From Methanobacterium sp. (GTDB taxonomy: Archaea > Methanobacteriota > Methanobacteria > Methanobacteriales > Methanobacteriaceae): 15,542 nucleotides of DNA. Made by a program: the position numbers and the translations under genes. The notes under the pieces were generated by a model. That model had not been told where the DNA came from. It did not search any database and was given only the letters and a program-made list of their open reading frames with translations. Location of the stretch: positions 1 to 15,542 of the forward strand of contig JAHKLP010000113.1 of assembly GCA_020855015.1 (NCBI GenBank), given 5' to 3'. Of the stretch, positions 1-10,148 are shown one piece after another. Positions within the stretch are counted from its first letter, which is position 1, and every line of letters starts with the position of its first letter.

Positions 1-2
1 AG

Positions 3-113
3 GTTGATCTTGATTTTGTAATTGAAAAATGGCAGAAGAAACTGGGCCGGAAACATCCTTCAATTCAACGAATTATAAAAATGCATAAGGAATTAACAGG
101 ACATTTAAGATAA
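3..113 (+). CDS. C-terminal end of an unidentified protein (partial)
   Basis: An open frame enters from the left edge and runs 36 codons to a TAA stop at 111-113; the other two plus frames stop within the first 21 bases. The visible tail is basic and probably helical (IEKWQKKLGRKHPSIQ... ending TGHLR) and has no cysteine or recognisable motif. I do not recognise the family and cannot give a function. It lies about 240 bases upstream of tfuA on the same strand, so co-transcription is possible but the long gap makes it unlikely. It could also be a chance open frame, since only 111 bases are seen. Confidence 0.5.
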   Translation, partial: VDLDFVIEKWQKKLGRKHPSIQRIIKMHKELTGHLR

Positions 114-213
114 TCATACACCAAAGTAAAGTTATTCATATCAATTCCAATGATGTGTCTAAAAACAATTAAAGAGAATTAATGGGAATTTATTCTTGTT
201 ATAATAATCTTTT

Positions 214-245
214 TATCCTTAAAAAGCCATGGGAAGGATATATCC
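214..245. promoter_or_regulatory. Inverted repeat cluster upstream of tfuA
   Basis: TATCCTT at 214-220 and AAGGATA at 234-240 form a perfect 7-bp inverted repeat around a 13-base spacer. The right arm overlaps a second perfect palindrome, GGATATATCC, at 236-245. The TATCC/GGATA core therefore occurs three times in 32 bases. This could be an operator for the tfuA unit or a weak hairpin after the upstream gene. It lies about 110 bases ahead of the tfuA start, far for a classic archaeal operator. Function is inferred only. Confidence 0.3.
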
Positions 246-321
246 CGTTTTTAAATTCTTTTCATACAATTAACTTTTATTACTGTTTTTCTCATGCATA
301 ACAGCATAAAAATACTGATCT

Positions 322-330
322 AAATAAATA
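322..330 (+). promoter_or_regulatory. Probable TATA box of the tfuA unit
   Basis: AAATAAATA lies about 25-33 bases upstream of the tfuA ATG at 355. That would place transcription start near the start codon and give a very short leader. A GGTG ribosome-binding core at 346-349 lies five bases before the ATG. This is pattern reading in AT-rich DNA. Confidence 0.35.
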
Positions 331-354
331 TTATGTAATTGATATGGTGTTTAT

Positions 355-999
355 ATGGATCAAAAAAGAATTGTGGTGTTCATAGGACCTTCTCTCAATT
401 TAAATGATGCTCGTAAGATCTTAGACGCGGATTATCACCCTCCAGTAGCTAGAGATGATATTTCAGCATTATTAAACGATCCGCCTGACATTATTGGTAT
501 AATTGATGGGGTTTTTCACCAGAAACCCGCAGTATCTCACAGGGAGATACTCCAGGCCCTTAAAGCAGGAGTTACAGTTATAGGAGGATCAAGCATGGGG
601 GCGCTCAGAGCTGCAGAACTTGATTATGCAGGCATGATCGGAATTGGAACAGTATACCAAAAATACAGGGATGGAAAAATAGAATCCGATGATGATGTGG
701 CCATAGTTTTTGATCCAGTAACCCATGAACTCTTATCAGAGGCTCTGGTTAGTATGAGTTACAACTTCCAAATGGCTGAAAAAAAAGGTATTATAACACA
801 TAATGATTTTAAAAAGCTATATGAAACTGCTAAAAATATATATTATCCTCAAAGAAATTATTTACGAGTCTTAAGTGCATCTGACCTGGAAAAGAATAAG
901 ATCAAACAACTTGAAACTTTCCTGGACCATGAAGGAATTGATATAAAGGCAAAAGATGCAAAGAAAGCTTTAAAATATATTAAAGATTTACTTCAGTGA
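355..999 (+). CDS. tfuA: TfuA-like protein, likely McrA-glycine thioamidation factor
   Basis: A 214-residue protein of the TfuA family. In methanogens TfuA works with a YcaO enzyme, which activates a backbone amide with ATP so that sulfur can be inserted, to make the thioglycine of methyl-coenzyme M reductase subunit McrA. TfuA is thought to help deliver or release the sulfide. Family landmarks are visible: GPSL at 11-14, GIIDGVF at 48-54, HREIL at 62-66, the core GGSSMGALRAAEL at 77-89, VYQKYRDG at 100-107 and a DDDVAIVF block near 112-119. Length is normal for a stand-alone TfuA. GGTG at 346-349 supports this start. No ycaO gene is in the window; the partner must lie elsewhere. The next gene, a LarE-like sulfurtransferase, starts 7 bases after this stop. 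The McrA role is inferred from the family and host type. Confidence 0.88.
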   Translation: MDQKRIVVFIGPSLNLNDARKILDADYHPPVARDDISALLNDPPDIIGIIDGVFHQKPAVSHREILQALKAGVTVIGGSSMGALRAAELDYAGMIGIGTVYQKYRDGKIESDDDVAIVFDPVTHELLSEALVSMSYNFQMAEKKGIITHNDFKKLYETAKNIYYPQRNYLRVLSASDLEKNKIKQLETFLDHEGIDIKAKDAKKALKYIKDLLQ

Positions 1000-1005
1000 T
1001 AACCC

Positions 1006-2058
1006 ATGGAAATCCAAAAAAAACTCGATGGTCTAAAGTCTTTTTTTCACGATAAAAAGGTTATTGTTGCATTTTCCGGAGGTGCAGACAGCACACTATT
1101 GGCATTAGTAGCTCGAGATGAAGCAAAAGATGCTCTGGCTGTGACTGTGGATAATGGTGTCATGCCTCCCGAATGTATACCGAAAGCAGAACAAATTGCT
1201 AAAAAAATTGGGATCAAACATCATATAATCGCCAATAACTTTTTAAAAGACTCTGATTTTGAAATAAATTCTCCAAATCGCTGCTACATATGTAAGAATA
1301 AAATATACCAGCAACTGGAGGAAATGGCATCAGATTATCAATATGACTTTGTAACTGATGGAACCAATATAACTGATCTTTTTGAAGACCGCCCAGGGCT
1401 AATGGTAAACATAGAAAAAAACATTAGAACACCTCTGGTTCAATATGGATTCACCTCTCAGGAAGTAAGAACAATTTTGAATAACATGAATGTTGAATAT
1501 AATCCATCAACCACCTGTTTAGCCACCAGAATCCCCACAGGAGTAATGATCACTCCCGAAATTATTAACTGCATTAACTATGCTGAGGATTTAGTAAGCA
1601 ATTTAACTGGTCTAGATGTAGTTCGGGTGAGATATAATGAAAAAATAGCACTAATTGAAGTGGAAGATATAGATAAACTCATTGATAAGACGATATTAAA
1701 TCATTTAGATTCTAAATTGAAGGCAGCCGGGTTTGAAAAGGTAACCATGAACATTGCCAGTCATAAGAATTCCGAAAAGGAAATTTTTGTTTGCAAGCCA
1801 TGTAAAAATGAAAAGAATGGGATGATGTTGGAAGCCCAACTTCCATACAGGTTAAACATCCCTGAAACTTGCCATGAACTTGAAACTTTAGGTGAAGTGA
1901 AATGTTCTCCCAATATGGGCATAGCTATTCTAGAGTTCGATGGTAGAACCATAACACTCTCCGAGAATGGTAAAATAGTTGCTAGAATGATGGAAGACAG
2001 GGAGGATGCTCAGAATTTGTTAATAAGGGTATTACCATGTATACGTAGGCAGAAATAA
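1006..2058 (+). CDS. LarE-like PP-loop sulfurtransferase with Cys-rich C-terminal extension
   Basis: A 350-residue ATP-pyrophosphatase of the LarE/TIGR00268 type. LarE adenylates its substrate through the PP-loop and donates sulfur, in characterised cases from a cysteine or an iron-sulfur cluster, for the nickel-pincer cofactor. Visible: PP-loop SGGADS at 24-29, the CYICK pair at C93/C96, the NITD block near 121-124, and TTCLATRIPTG with C171 at the position of the LarE sulfur-donor cysteine. After about residue 255 comes an extra domain with CKPC (C263, C266), C289, C300 and a late C345, making the protein longer than ordinary LarE of about 270 residues. The start has GTGAT overlapping the tfuA stop, six bases before the ATG, so the two genes are probably translationally coupled. 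The coupling suggests sulfur mobilisation for thioamidation rather than lactate racemase, but this is inference. No larB or larC is present. Confidence 0.78.
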   Translation: MEIQKKLDGLKSFFHDKKVIVAFSGGADSTLLALVARDEAKDALAVTVDNGVMPPECIPKAEQIAKKIGIKHHIIANNFLKDSDFEINSPNRCYICKNKIYQQLEEMASDYQYDFVTDGTNITDLFEDRPGLMVNIEKNIRTPLVQYGFTSQEVRTILNNMNVEYNPSTTCLATRIPTGVMITPEIINCINYAEDLVSNLTGLDVVRVRYNEKIALIEVEDIDKLIDKTILNHLDSKLKAAGFEKVTMNIASHKNSEKEIFVCKPCKNEKNGMMLEAQLPYRLNIPETCHELETLGEVKCSPNMGIAILEFDGRTITLSENGKIVARMMEDREDAQNLLIRVLPCIRRQK

Positions 2059-2067
2059 ATTAGATTT

Positions 2068-2074
2068 AAAAAAA
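2068..2074 (-). terminator. Oligo-T terminator of the minus-strand Usp/CBS operon
   Basis: A run of seven A on the plus strand reads as T7 on the minus strand about 27 bases after the stop of the small unknown gene. It lies in the 42-base gap between two convergent genes. Archaeal termination commonly uses T-runs without a hairpin. Confidence 0.45.
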
Positions 2075-2100
2075 TTAATTGGATCGTAATTTCTCTTATT

Positions 2101-2547
2101 TCATAGTTCCTGGTGTACGTTCTTTTGGACTTTGCGTCTGAATGATGTGAGTTTCTTGAAGAATCCACGATCGTCGTTTCCGGATAGGATAATAACATCT
2201 CCTTTCACTTCTAAAACTTCACCATCAGCTTCAATATTTTCAATTTCTACTGTAATCTCCGACGCATCTTCCAGGGTATCATTGGCAGTGTATGTGTAAT
2301 CTAAAACCAGTTTATCATGGGGATGAACTTCTTGCAGGGCTCTTTTAATGTTCAGTTCCATTATATTGAAGAATGTTTCCAGTTGTGGACTTCCCTCCCA
2401 CCACAATGTGGCCATGATAAATTGGAGGTTTATATCCTTTATAGACACATCTGGTCCTTTTTTGCCAACGATACGAATAATCTCAGGATCGGAAATTATT
2501 TTAATGATTGGTTGGGGAATTGATGTTGTTTCAGACATTTTAATCAT
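2101..2547 (-). CDS. Conserved-looking small protein of unknown function
   Basis: A 148-residue acidic soluble protein, or 145 residues if translation starts at the second Met (2538). I do not recognise the family. No membrane segment, signal peptide or cysteine is seen. The N-terminal half has an IISDPEIIRIVG segment and a Trp pair (TLWWEGSP). The middle is strongly acidic and beta-like (alternating V/I/E, about 85-120). The C-terminus turns basic (FFKKLTSFRRKVQKN). The ATG lies five bases after the stop of the CBS-domain gene and no good ribosome binding site is seen, which fits translational coupling. As the last gene of the amidohydrolase-Usp-CBS unit it may be a partner or output of the CBS protein, but nothing in the sequence shows a function. 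Confidence 0.75.
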   Translation of the reverse strand: MIKMSETTSIPQPIIKIISDPEIIRIVGKKGPDVSIKDINLQFIMATLWWEGSPQLETFFNIMELNIKRALQEVHPHDKLVLDYTYTANDTLEDASEITVEIENIEADGEVLEVKGDVIILSGNDDRGFFKKLTSFRRKVQKNVHQEL

Positions 2548-2552
2548 TAATT

Positions 2553-3389
<837 letters not shown>

Positions 3390-3442
3390 TGTTTCACCAG
3401 CCATAAGCTGCAACTAAAAAGAATATTAAAAAGATTTTTTGT

Positions 3443-3889
<447 letters not shown>

Positions 3890-3894
3890 TTGTT

Positions 3895-5082
<1,188 letters not shown>

Positions 5083-5105
5083 ACACAGAAAAATATGTTT
5101 TAGGG

Positions 5106-5113
5106 ATATTTAT
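5106..5113 (-). promoter_or_regulatory. Probable TATA box of the amidohydrolase operon
   Basis: ATAAATAT on the minus strand lies 24-31 bases before the amidohydrolase ATG. Because archaeal transcription starts about 22-27 bases after the box, the message would begin at or next to the start codon. The absence of a GGTGA/GGAG motif before this ATG supports a leaderless transcript. Confidence 0.45.
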
Positions 5114-5180
5114 CATTAACTTAAAAATGAGTGTATGGTATAATTGAGTGAGTAAAAAATTAATGTGTAAATGTGGATTT

Positions 5181-5222
5181 AAAAAAATTAATAAAAGAAT
5201 AAAAAGAACAATTAAAAAAAAA
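5181..5222 (-). terminator. Oligo-T terminator after carB
   Basis: On the minus strand, T9 immediately follows the carB stop (plus A-run 5214-5222), with further T-rich runs out to T7 at 5181-5187. Repeated oligo-T tracts are the common archaeal intrinsic terminator. It separates the car operon from the amidohydrolase operon, which reads in the same direction. Confidence 0.6.
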
Positions 5223-8200
5223 TTAAACATATTTATGGTATTCTTTTAGGGATTTAACACCAATTTTTCCTTTTTCCACATTTTCAATGGCGTTTAAAGC
5301 TGCTCTTGCTCCGGCAAGTGTGGTTACATAGGGTATGCCAAGCTCAACAGCCATTCTCCGGATGTAATACCCGTCATCTGCTGATTGTTTGCCAGAAGGA
5401 GTGTTAATTATCATGTCCACTTCGCCATTGAGAACAGCGTCACGAATATTAGGTGATTCCTGGCTAACCTTACGTATGATATTGATTTCTATTTGATCCT
5501 TTACTGCTTTCGCAGTCCCACGGGTGGCTATTAATTCAAAACCAAGTTTTTTTGCCTTTTTCACAATGTCCAGAATTTTGGACTTGTCCTGATCCCTAAC
5601 ACTGATGAAGATGGTACCTTTTTGTGGGAGATCCATGCCTGCCGAAAGTTGTGCTTTATAGTATGATATTCCAAAGTTTGAATCTATACCCATGCTTTCC
5701 CCAGTTGATTTCATTTCAGGTCCCAGGATAGAATCGGCTTCCGGAAGTTTAATGAAGGGGAATATGGATTCTTTTACAGCAACATGATCTATTTTTACTT
5801 CATCTTTCAGTCCAAAGTCTTTTAGTTTCTTTCCCATCATTAATTCAGCAGCTATCTTGGCTAGTGGAACACCAACCGCTTTACTAACGATAGGGACAGT
5901 TCTACTTGCCCTTGGGTTTGCTTCCAGTATGTAAACTTTTGGTTTGTCCTCCTCATCCATTTTAACTGCATACTGAATGTTCATAAGTCCGACAACCTCA
6001 AGTTCGAGGGCTAACTTAATGGTATGTTCTTTAATGGTCTTTAAAACATCTTCAGGAATGCTTTGTGGGGGTATAACGCAGGCAGAATCTCCTGAGTGCA
6101 CTCCGGCCTCTTCGATATGTTCCATAATCCCCCCAATGAAGACTTCTTCTCCATCAGACAGAGCGTCAACATCTATCTCGATGGCATCTTCCAGAAACTT
6201 ATCCACCAAGATGGGATGTTCGGGAGATATTCGAACAGCTTCTTTCATATACTCTTTGAGTTCATTATCATCGTAGACGATCTCCATGGCTCGACCCCCT
6301 AAAACGTAAGATGGCCGCACCAGGACCGGAAATCCAATTTCATCAGCTGCTAATCGCGCTTCTTCAAATGAAAAAGCAATTCCATAATCAGCTTGTGGTA
6401 TTTCCAATTTATTAAGAACTTTAGTAAATCTTTCCCTATCTTCAACTCGATCTATACTCTCGTGAGGTGTTCCGAGTATACGTACTCCTTCATGTGCCAG
6501 AGGAACCGCAAGATTTATTGAAGTTTGCCCTCCGAACTGAACCACCACTCCATAGGGTTTTTCCTTGTTTATAATACTCATAACATCTTCTAAGGTGATG
6601 GGTTCGAAGTATAGTTTACTGGATATGTCGTAATCAGTACTCACTGTCTCAGGATTGTTGTTTATAATAATGGTCTCAACACCATCTTCTTTCAGAGCCA
6701 TCGCTGCGTGAACACAGCAGTAATCAAATTCTATTCCCTGACCAATACGAATAGGTCCAGCACCTATAATAATAACCTTTTTCTTATCAGAAACTATTAC
6801 TTCATCTTCTTCTTCATAGCAACTATAATAGTAGGGGGTTTGGGCTTCAAACTCTGCTGCACAAGTGTCTACCATTTTATATGTGGGAATAATTCCTTCT
6901 TTTTCCCTAGTTTTCCTTATTTCTTCTTCTTTCAGGCTGGTTATATCTGCAAGTTTACGGTCTGAAAAGCCCATTTTTTTAGTTTTAAGCAATATCTGAG
7001 GATCCAAAATGTTTTCTTTATTAATTTTTTTCTCCCAATCTACGATATTGAGTATTTTATGAAGGAAAAAAGGATCAATATTGGTAATTGAATGGATCTC
7101 GTCAATTTTCATCCCGGACTTAAGGGCACTGTAAATCTGGAAAAACCGATCATCAGTTGCATTCTTGAGTTTTTCATCATCAAATTCAACATCATCAAAT
7201 CCGTAACTGCCCACATCCAGGCTACGGATAGCTTTGTGGAGAGATTCTTCTAGAGTTCTTCCAATGGCCATTACTTCTCCAGTAGACTTCATCTGAACCC
7301 CAATTTCTCTGCTGATGCCTTTAAATTTGTCAAAAGGCCAGCGTGGCACCTTACTTACAATGTAATCTATGCTGGGTTCGAATGAGGCGGGTGTTTCCTT
7401 GGTAATATCGTTCTTGATCTCATCTAAGGTCATGCCAACTGCAATTTTTGCTGATATTTTAGCTATGGGATATCCGGTAGCCTTAGAAGCCAATGCACTG
7501 CTACGGCTCACCCTAGGATTTACTTCAATAACTTTATACTCGCCTGTAAGCGGGTGAACAGCAAACTGTATATTACAGCCTCCCCTGATTCCCAGGGCAC
7601 GTATAATCTTGATGGAAGCATTTCTGAGTTGTTGATTATCCTCATCAGACAGGGTTTGAGCTGGGGCCACCACTATACTTTCTCCAGTGTGAATACCCAT
7701 GGGGTCAATGTTCTCCATGTTACACACAATGATGCAAGTATCGTTTTTATCACGCATAACTTCGTATTCAAATTCCTGCCAGCCCAGTACTGACTGATCA
7801 ATGAGCACTTGGTTAATATAACTCATTTCTAATCCTCTGGTGGCAATTTCTTCTAATTCCTGGTCATTGTGGGCAACTCCACCCCCAGTTCCACCCAGAG
7901 TAAATGCTGGTCTGACAATAACAGGATAACCTATATCTTCAACTGCTTTAAAGGCTTCATCCAATGATTCAACAGCTTTAGCCTTAGGAACAGGTTCATT
8001 AAGCTTTTTCATGAAGCTGTCAAAAAGGTCACGGTCTTCCACGTTCTTAATGGTCTGGATTGATGATCCTATTACCTTCACCCCTTCCAATGCACCTATT
8101 TTATCTAGACCCGTAGATACATTCAGCCCAGTTTGACCTCCCATGGTAGGTAAGATAGCGTCAGGTTTTTCCTTTTTTATGATCTGAGCCACAATCTCAG

Positions 8201-8411
8201 GGGTTAATGGTTCCACATAAACCTCATCTGCCATGTCTACATCTGTTTGGATGGTGGCGGGGTTGCTGTTAACCAGCACAGTTTTAATACCCTCTTCTTG
8301 AAGGGATTTGCAGGCTTGCGAACCTGAATAATCGAATTCAGCAGCCTGACCTATTTGTATAGGTCCTGAGCCAATAATGAGTACTTTATTAATGTCTTTA
8401 TCCCGTGGCAT
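5223..8411 (-). CDS. carB: Carbamoyl-phosphate synthase large subunit
   Basis: A 1062-residue single-chain CarB that makes carbamoyl phosphate from bicarbonate, ammonia passed on from CarA, and two ATP, feeding pyrimidine and arginine synthesis. Two homologous halves are visible. Each begins with a nucleotide-fold signature, GSGPIQIGQAAEFDYSG and GAGPIRIGQGIEFDYC, and carries an ATP-grasp core with IEVNPRVSRSSA in the first and LEANPRASRTVP in the second. The last about 130 residues are the MGS-like allosteric domain (GTIFISVRDQDKS to TLAGARAAL). In Methanocaldococcus jannaschii, and as I recall also Methanothermobacter, CarB is encoded as two separate genes; here it is fused and intact. Start chosen at ATG 8411 because GAGG lies seven bases before it; the longer frame from 8432 would bury that site. 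It follows carA by 70 bases in one operon. Confidence 0.97.
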   Translation of the reverse strand: MPRDKDINKVLIIGSGPIQIGQAAEFDYSGSQACKSLQEEGIKTVLVNSNPATIQTDVDMADEVYVEPLTPEIVAQIIKKEKPDAILPTMGGQTGLNVSTGLDKIGALEGVKVIGSSIQTIKNVEDRDLFDSFMKKLNEPVPKAKAVESLDEAFKAVEDIGYPVIVRPAFTLGGTGGGVAHNDQELEEIATRGLEMSYINQVLIDQSVLGWQEFEYEVMRDKNDTCIIVCNMENIDPMGIHTGESIVVAPAQTLSDEDNQQLRNASIKIIRALGIRGGCNIQFAVHPLTGEYKVIEVNPRVSRSSALASKATGYPIAKISAKIAVGMTLDEIKNDITKETPASFEPSIDYIVSKVPRWPFDKFKGISREIGVQMKSTGEVMAIGRTLEESLHKAIRSLDVGSYGFDDVEFDDEKLKNATDDRFFQIYSALKSGMKIDEIHSITNIDPFFLHKILNIVDWEKKINKENILDPQILLKTKKMGFSDRKLADITSLKEEEIRKTREKEGIIPTYKMVDTCAAEFEAQTPYYYSCYEEEDEVIVSDKKKVIIIGAGPIRIGQGIEFDYCCVHAAMALKEDGVETIIINNNPETVSTDYDISSKLYFEPITLEDVMSIINKEKPYGVVVQFGGQTSINLAVPLAHEGVRILGTPHESIDRVEDRERFTKVLNKLEIPQADYGIAFSFEEARLAADEIGFPVLVRPSYVLGGRAMEIVYDDNELKEYMKEAVRISPEHPILVDKFLEDAIEIDVDALSDGEEVFIGGIMEHIEEAGVHSGDSACVIPPQSIPEDVLKTIKEHTIKLALELEVVGLMNIQYAVKMDEEDKPKVYILEANPRASRTVPIVSKAVGVPLAKIAAELMMGKKLKDFGLKDEVKIDHVAVKESIFPFIKLPEADSILGPEMKSTGESMGIDSNFGISYYKAQLSAGMDLPQKGTIFISVRDQDKSKILDIVKKAKKLGFELIATRGTAKAVKDQIEINIIRKVSQESPNIRDAVLNGEVDMIINTPSGKQSADDGYYIRRMAVELGIPYVTTLAGARAALNAIENVEKGKIGVKSLKEYHKYV

Positions 8412-8481
8412 TTCTAATCCTCTTTTATTCAATTAATGGCTATTTTTGTTTCATAAATTATAATCATTAAAAACATGCTCT

Positions 8482-9564
8482 TCAATACTTTTTAATATCT
8501 TCTAGAAAGTGGTCGAAGTGATAATCAGTATCATTAGGGCCTGGTCCAGCTTCAGGATGGTACTGAACGCCGATTATTGGAAGTTCCTGGTGTTCTATGC
8601 CCTCAACTGTATTATCGTTTAGATTTATTTGGGTTATTTCTATTGGCAAGTCTTCACATGAATTTCCATCAATAGCAAAGCCATGATTCTGTGATGTAAT
8701 AGATATTTTACCAGATTTAAGGTCTTTGACAGGTTGATTTGCTCCCCTATGGCCGAATTTCATTTTGTAAATCTTTGCCCCAAAGGCTAGTGAAATTATC
8801 TGCTGCCCTAAACAAATGCCAAAAATCGGGAGTTTTTCAGAAAGTTTTTTAACGATTTCTATGCCTTCTTTTACTCTGCTAGGATCTCCTGGACCGCTTG
8901 AGACTAAAAGACCTCCAGGCTCATAATCTAATACTTCTTTTGCTGGTGTATTGTAGGGTAATAAAACTACACCAATTTCTCTTTTCAAAAGTTCATTTAT
9001 ACTGTTATTTTTTACCCCATAGTCCATTATGACTGCTCTATTTTTGTATTCTTCCCCTAAAATATGGGGTTTAGTTACTGATACTTTATCCACCAGGTCA
9101 ATATCCTCAATTCTGGGCTGCGCCCTGGCCATAGCAAGGAGTTCTTCATCTTCTACTTCTTCTGTAGCCAGAGCCCCCTTTATGGTTCCATGCCTGCGGA
9201 TTTTTAGAGTTAGGGCACGGGTGTCGATTCCGCTTATTCCAGGAATTTTGTTTTCATTTAAAAAATCGGATATGTTCTGTTCACTAAGTCTGTGAGATGG
9301 ATACCTGGTTTCTTCTCTTACTATGAATCCTTCTACTTTTATTTCGCCAGACTGGAACCAATCCTTTGAGATTCCATAATTACCCTGCAGAGGATAGGTT
9401 GACATTAAAATATTGCCTTTATAGGAGGGATCAGTAAGGGATTCAACGTATCCAGTCATTCCAGTTGCAAATACAACTTCTCCAGTTTTTATAGTAGAAT
9501 AACCAAATCCCTCGCCTTTAAGTACAGTACCATCCTCTAAAGCTAATTTAGCCACTTTTCTCAT
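8482..9564 (-). CDS. carA: Carbamoyl-phosphate synthase small (glutaminase) subunit
   Basis: A 360-residue CarA of normal length. It hydrolyses glutamine and channels ammonia to CarB. The N-terminal CPSase-small domain is seen at about 1-150 (VFATGMTGYVESLTDPSY; GISGIDTRALT). The class I glutamine amidotransferase domain at about 176-360 has the full triad: nucleophile C251 in FGICLGQQ, then H336 and E338 in QYHPEAGPGP. A GGTGA site four bases before the ATG fixes the start. Upstream, rimI reads in the same direction across an 81-base gap that holds a possible promoter; carB follows 70 bases downstream. Together carA and carB form the complete glutamine-dependent enzyme. Confidence 0.97.
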   Translation of the reverse strand: MRKVAKLALEDGTVLKGEGFGYSTIKTGEVVFATGMTGYVESLTDPSYKGNILMSTYPLQGNYGISKDWFQSGEIKVEGFIVREETRYPSHRLSEQNISDFLNENKIPGISGIDTRALTLKIRRHGTIKGALATEEVEDEELLAMARAQPRIEDIDLVDKVSVTKPHILGEEYKNRAVIMDYGVKNNSINELLKREIGVVLLPYNTPAKEVLDYEPGGLLVSSGPGDPSRVKEGIEIVKKLSEKLPIFGICLGQQIISLAFGAKIYKMKFGHRGANQPVKDLKSGKISITSQNHGFAIDGNSCEDLPIEITQINLNDNTVEGIEHQELPIIGVQYHPEAGPGPNDTDYHFDHFLEDIKKY

Positions 9565-9628
9565 TCAATCACCATGTATAATTATTATGTGCTGATTTTA
9601 GGTGTATTTGTTAATTTTTTTTAATTAT

Positions 9629-9638
9629 GTTTATAAAA
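9629..9638 (-). promoter_or_regulatory. Possible TATA box for carAB
   Basis: TTTTATAAAC on the minus strand lies 65-74 bases before the carA ATG, predicting a leader of about 40 bases. It sits in the gap after rimI, so carAB may have a promoter of its own in addition to any read-through. An oligo-T tract at 9615-9621 on the plus strand is A-rich on the minus strand and is not a terminator for rimI. Confidence 0.35.
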
Positions 9639-9645
9639 CTGATTT

Positions 9646-10119
9646 TCAGGTCTTTTCGGATTTATTCTGCACTTCGCCTTCTTCAAATTCCAGAAATTTG
9701 TCCATAATCACGGCGTCTTCACCGTCTTCATAGTAATTAATTACTGGTGTTCTCTCGACAAAACCCATATTTCTATAGAATTTACGGGCGGCATGATTAC
9801 CTTTTCTAACCTCGAGACGTATATTTTTCACATTATACTTTTTAAAGATCTCTTGGGCAGTTTCAACCAATTGGGTTCCAATCTTTTTTCTCTGATATTT
9901 TTTATCCACTGCAATAGAGATAATGTGACCATCATTCTCAAATCTGATCCAAAATATAATATATCCTACTACCATATTATCTTGCTGGGCCACAAGAAAT
10001 CCGGCTCCTAAGTTGTAAATATCCACCAGAACATTGGCAGGATAGGGGTCATTAAATGATGTTAATTCAATTTCCAGGACTCTTTTTATGTCCTGACGTT
10101 TGAATTCTCTTATTATCAT
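9646..10119 (-). CDS. rimI: GNAT N-acetyltransferase, RimI-like
   Basis: A 157-residue GNAT-fold acetyltransferase. Members of the archaeal RimI/Ard1 group move acetyl from acetyl-CoA to the alpha-amino group of protein N-termini. Visible are the beta-4 strand IISIAVDKKYQ at 66-76, the pyrophosphate-binding Q/R-x-x-G-x-G/A-like loop QRKKIGTQL at 76-84, and LEVRKGNHAARKFYRNMGF at 102-120 containing the Asn and Tyr typical of RimI. The last 20 residues are a charged tail without motif. GGAG six bases before the ATG supports the start. It is divergent from the UPF0146 gene with only 29 bases between the start codons. Substrate is not shown by sequence; another GNAT role is possible. Confidence 0.85.
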   Translation of the reverse strand: MIIREFKRQDIKRVLEIELTSFNDPYPANVLVDIYNLGAGFLVAQQDNMVVGYIIFWIRFENDGHIISIAVDKKYQRKKIGTQLVETAQEIFKKYNVKNIRLEVRKGNHAARKFYRNMGFVERTPVINYYEDGEDAVIMDKFLEFEEGEVQNKSEKT

Positions 10120-10148
10120 GAATATCTCCAGTTAATTGACGTGATTGC

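Noticed and set aside
3390..3413. An eight-residue longer N-terminus for the CBS protein.
   Set aside because: It would make the GGTGA site at the downstream ATG coding, and no binding site precedes the upstream ATG.
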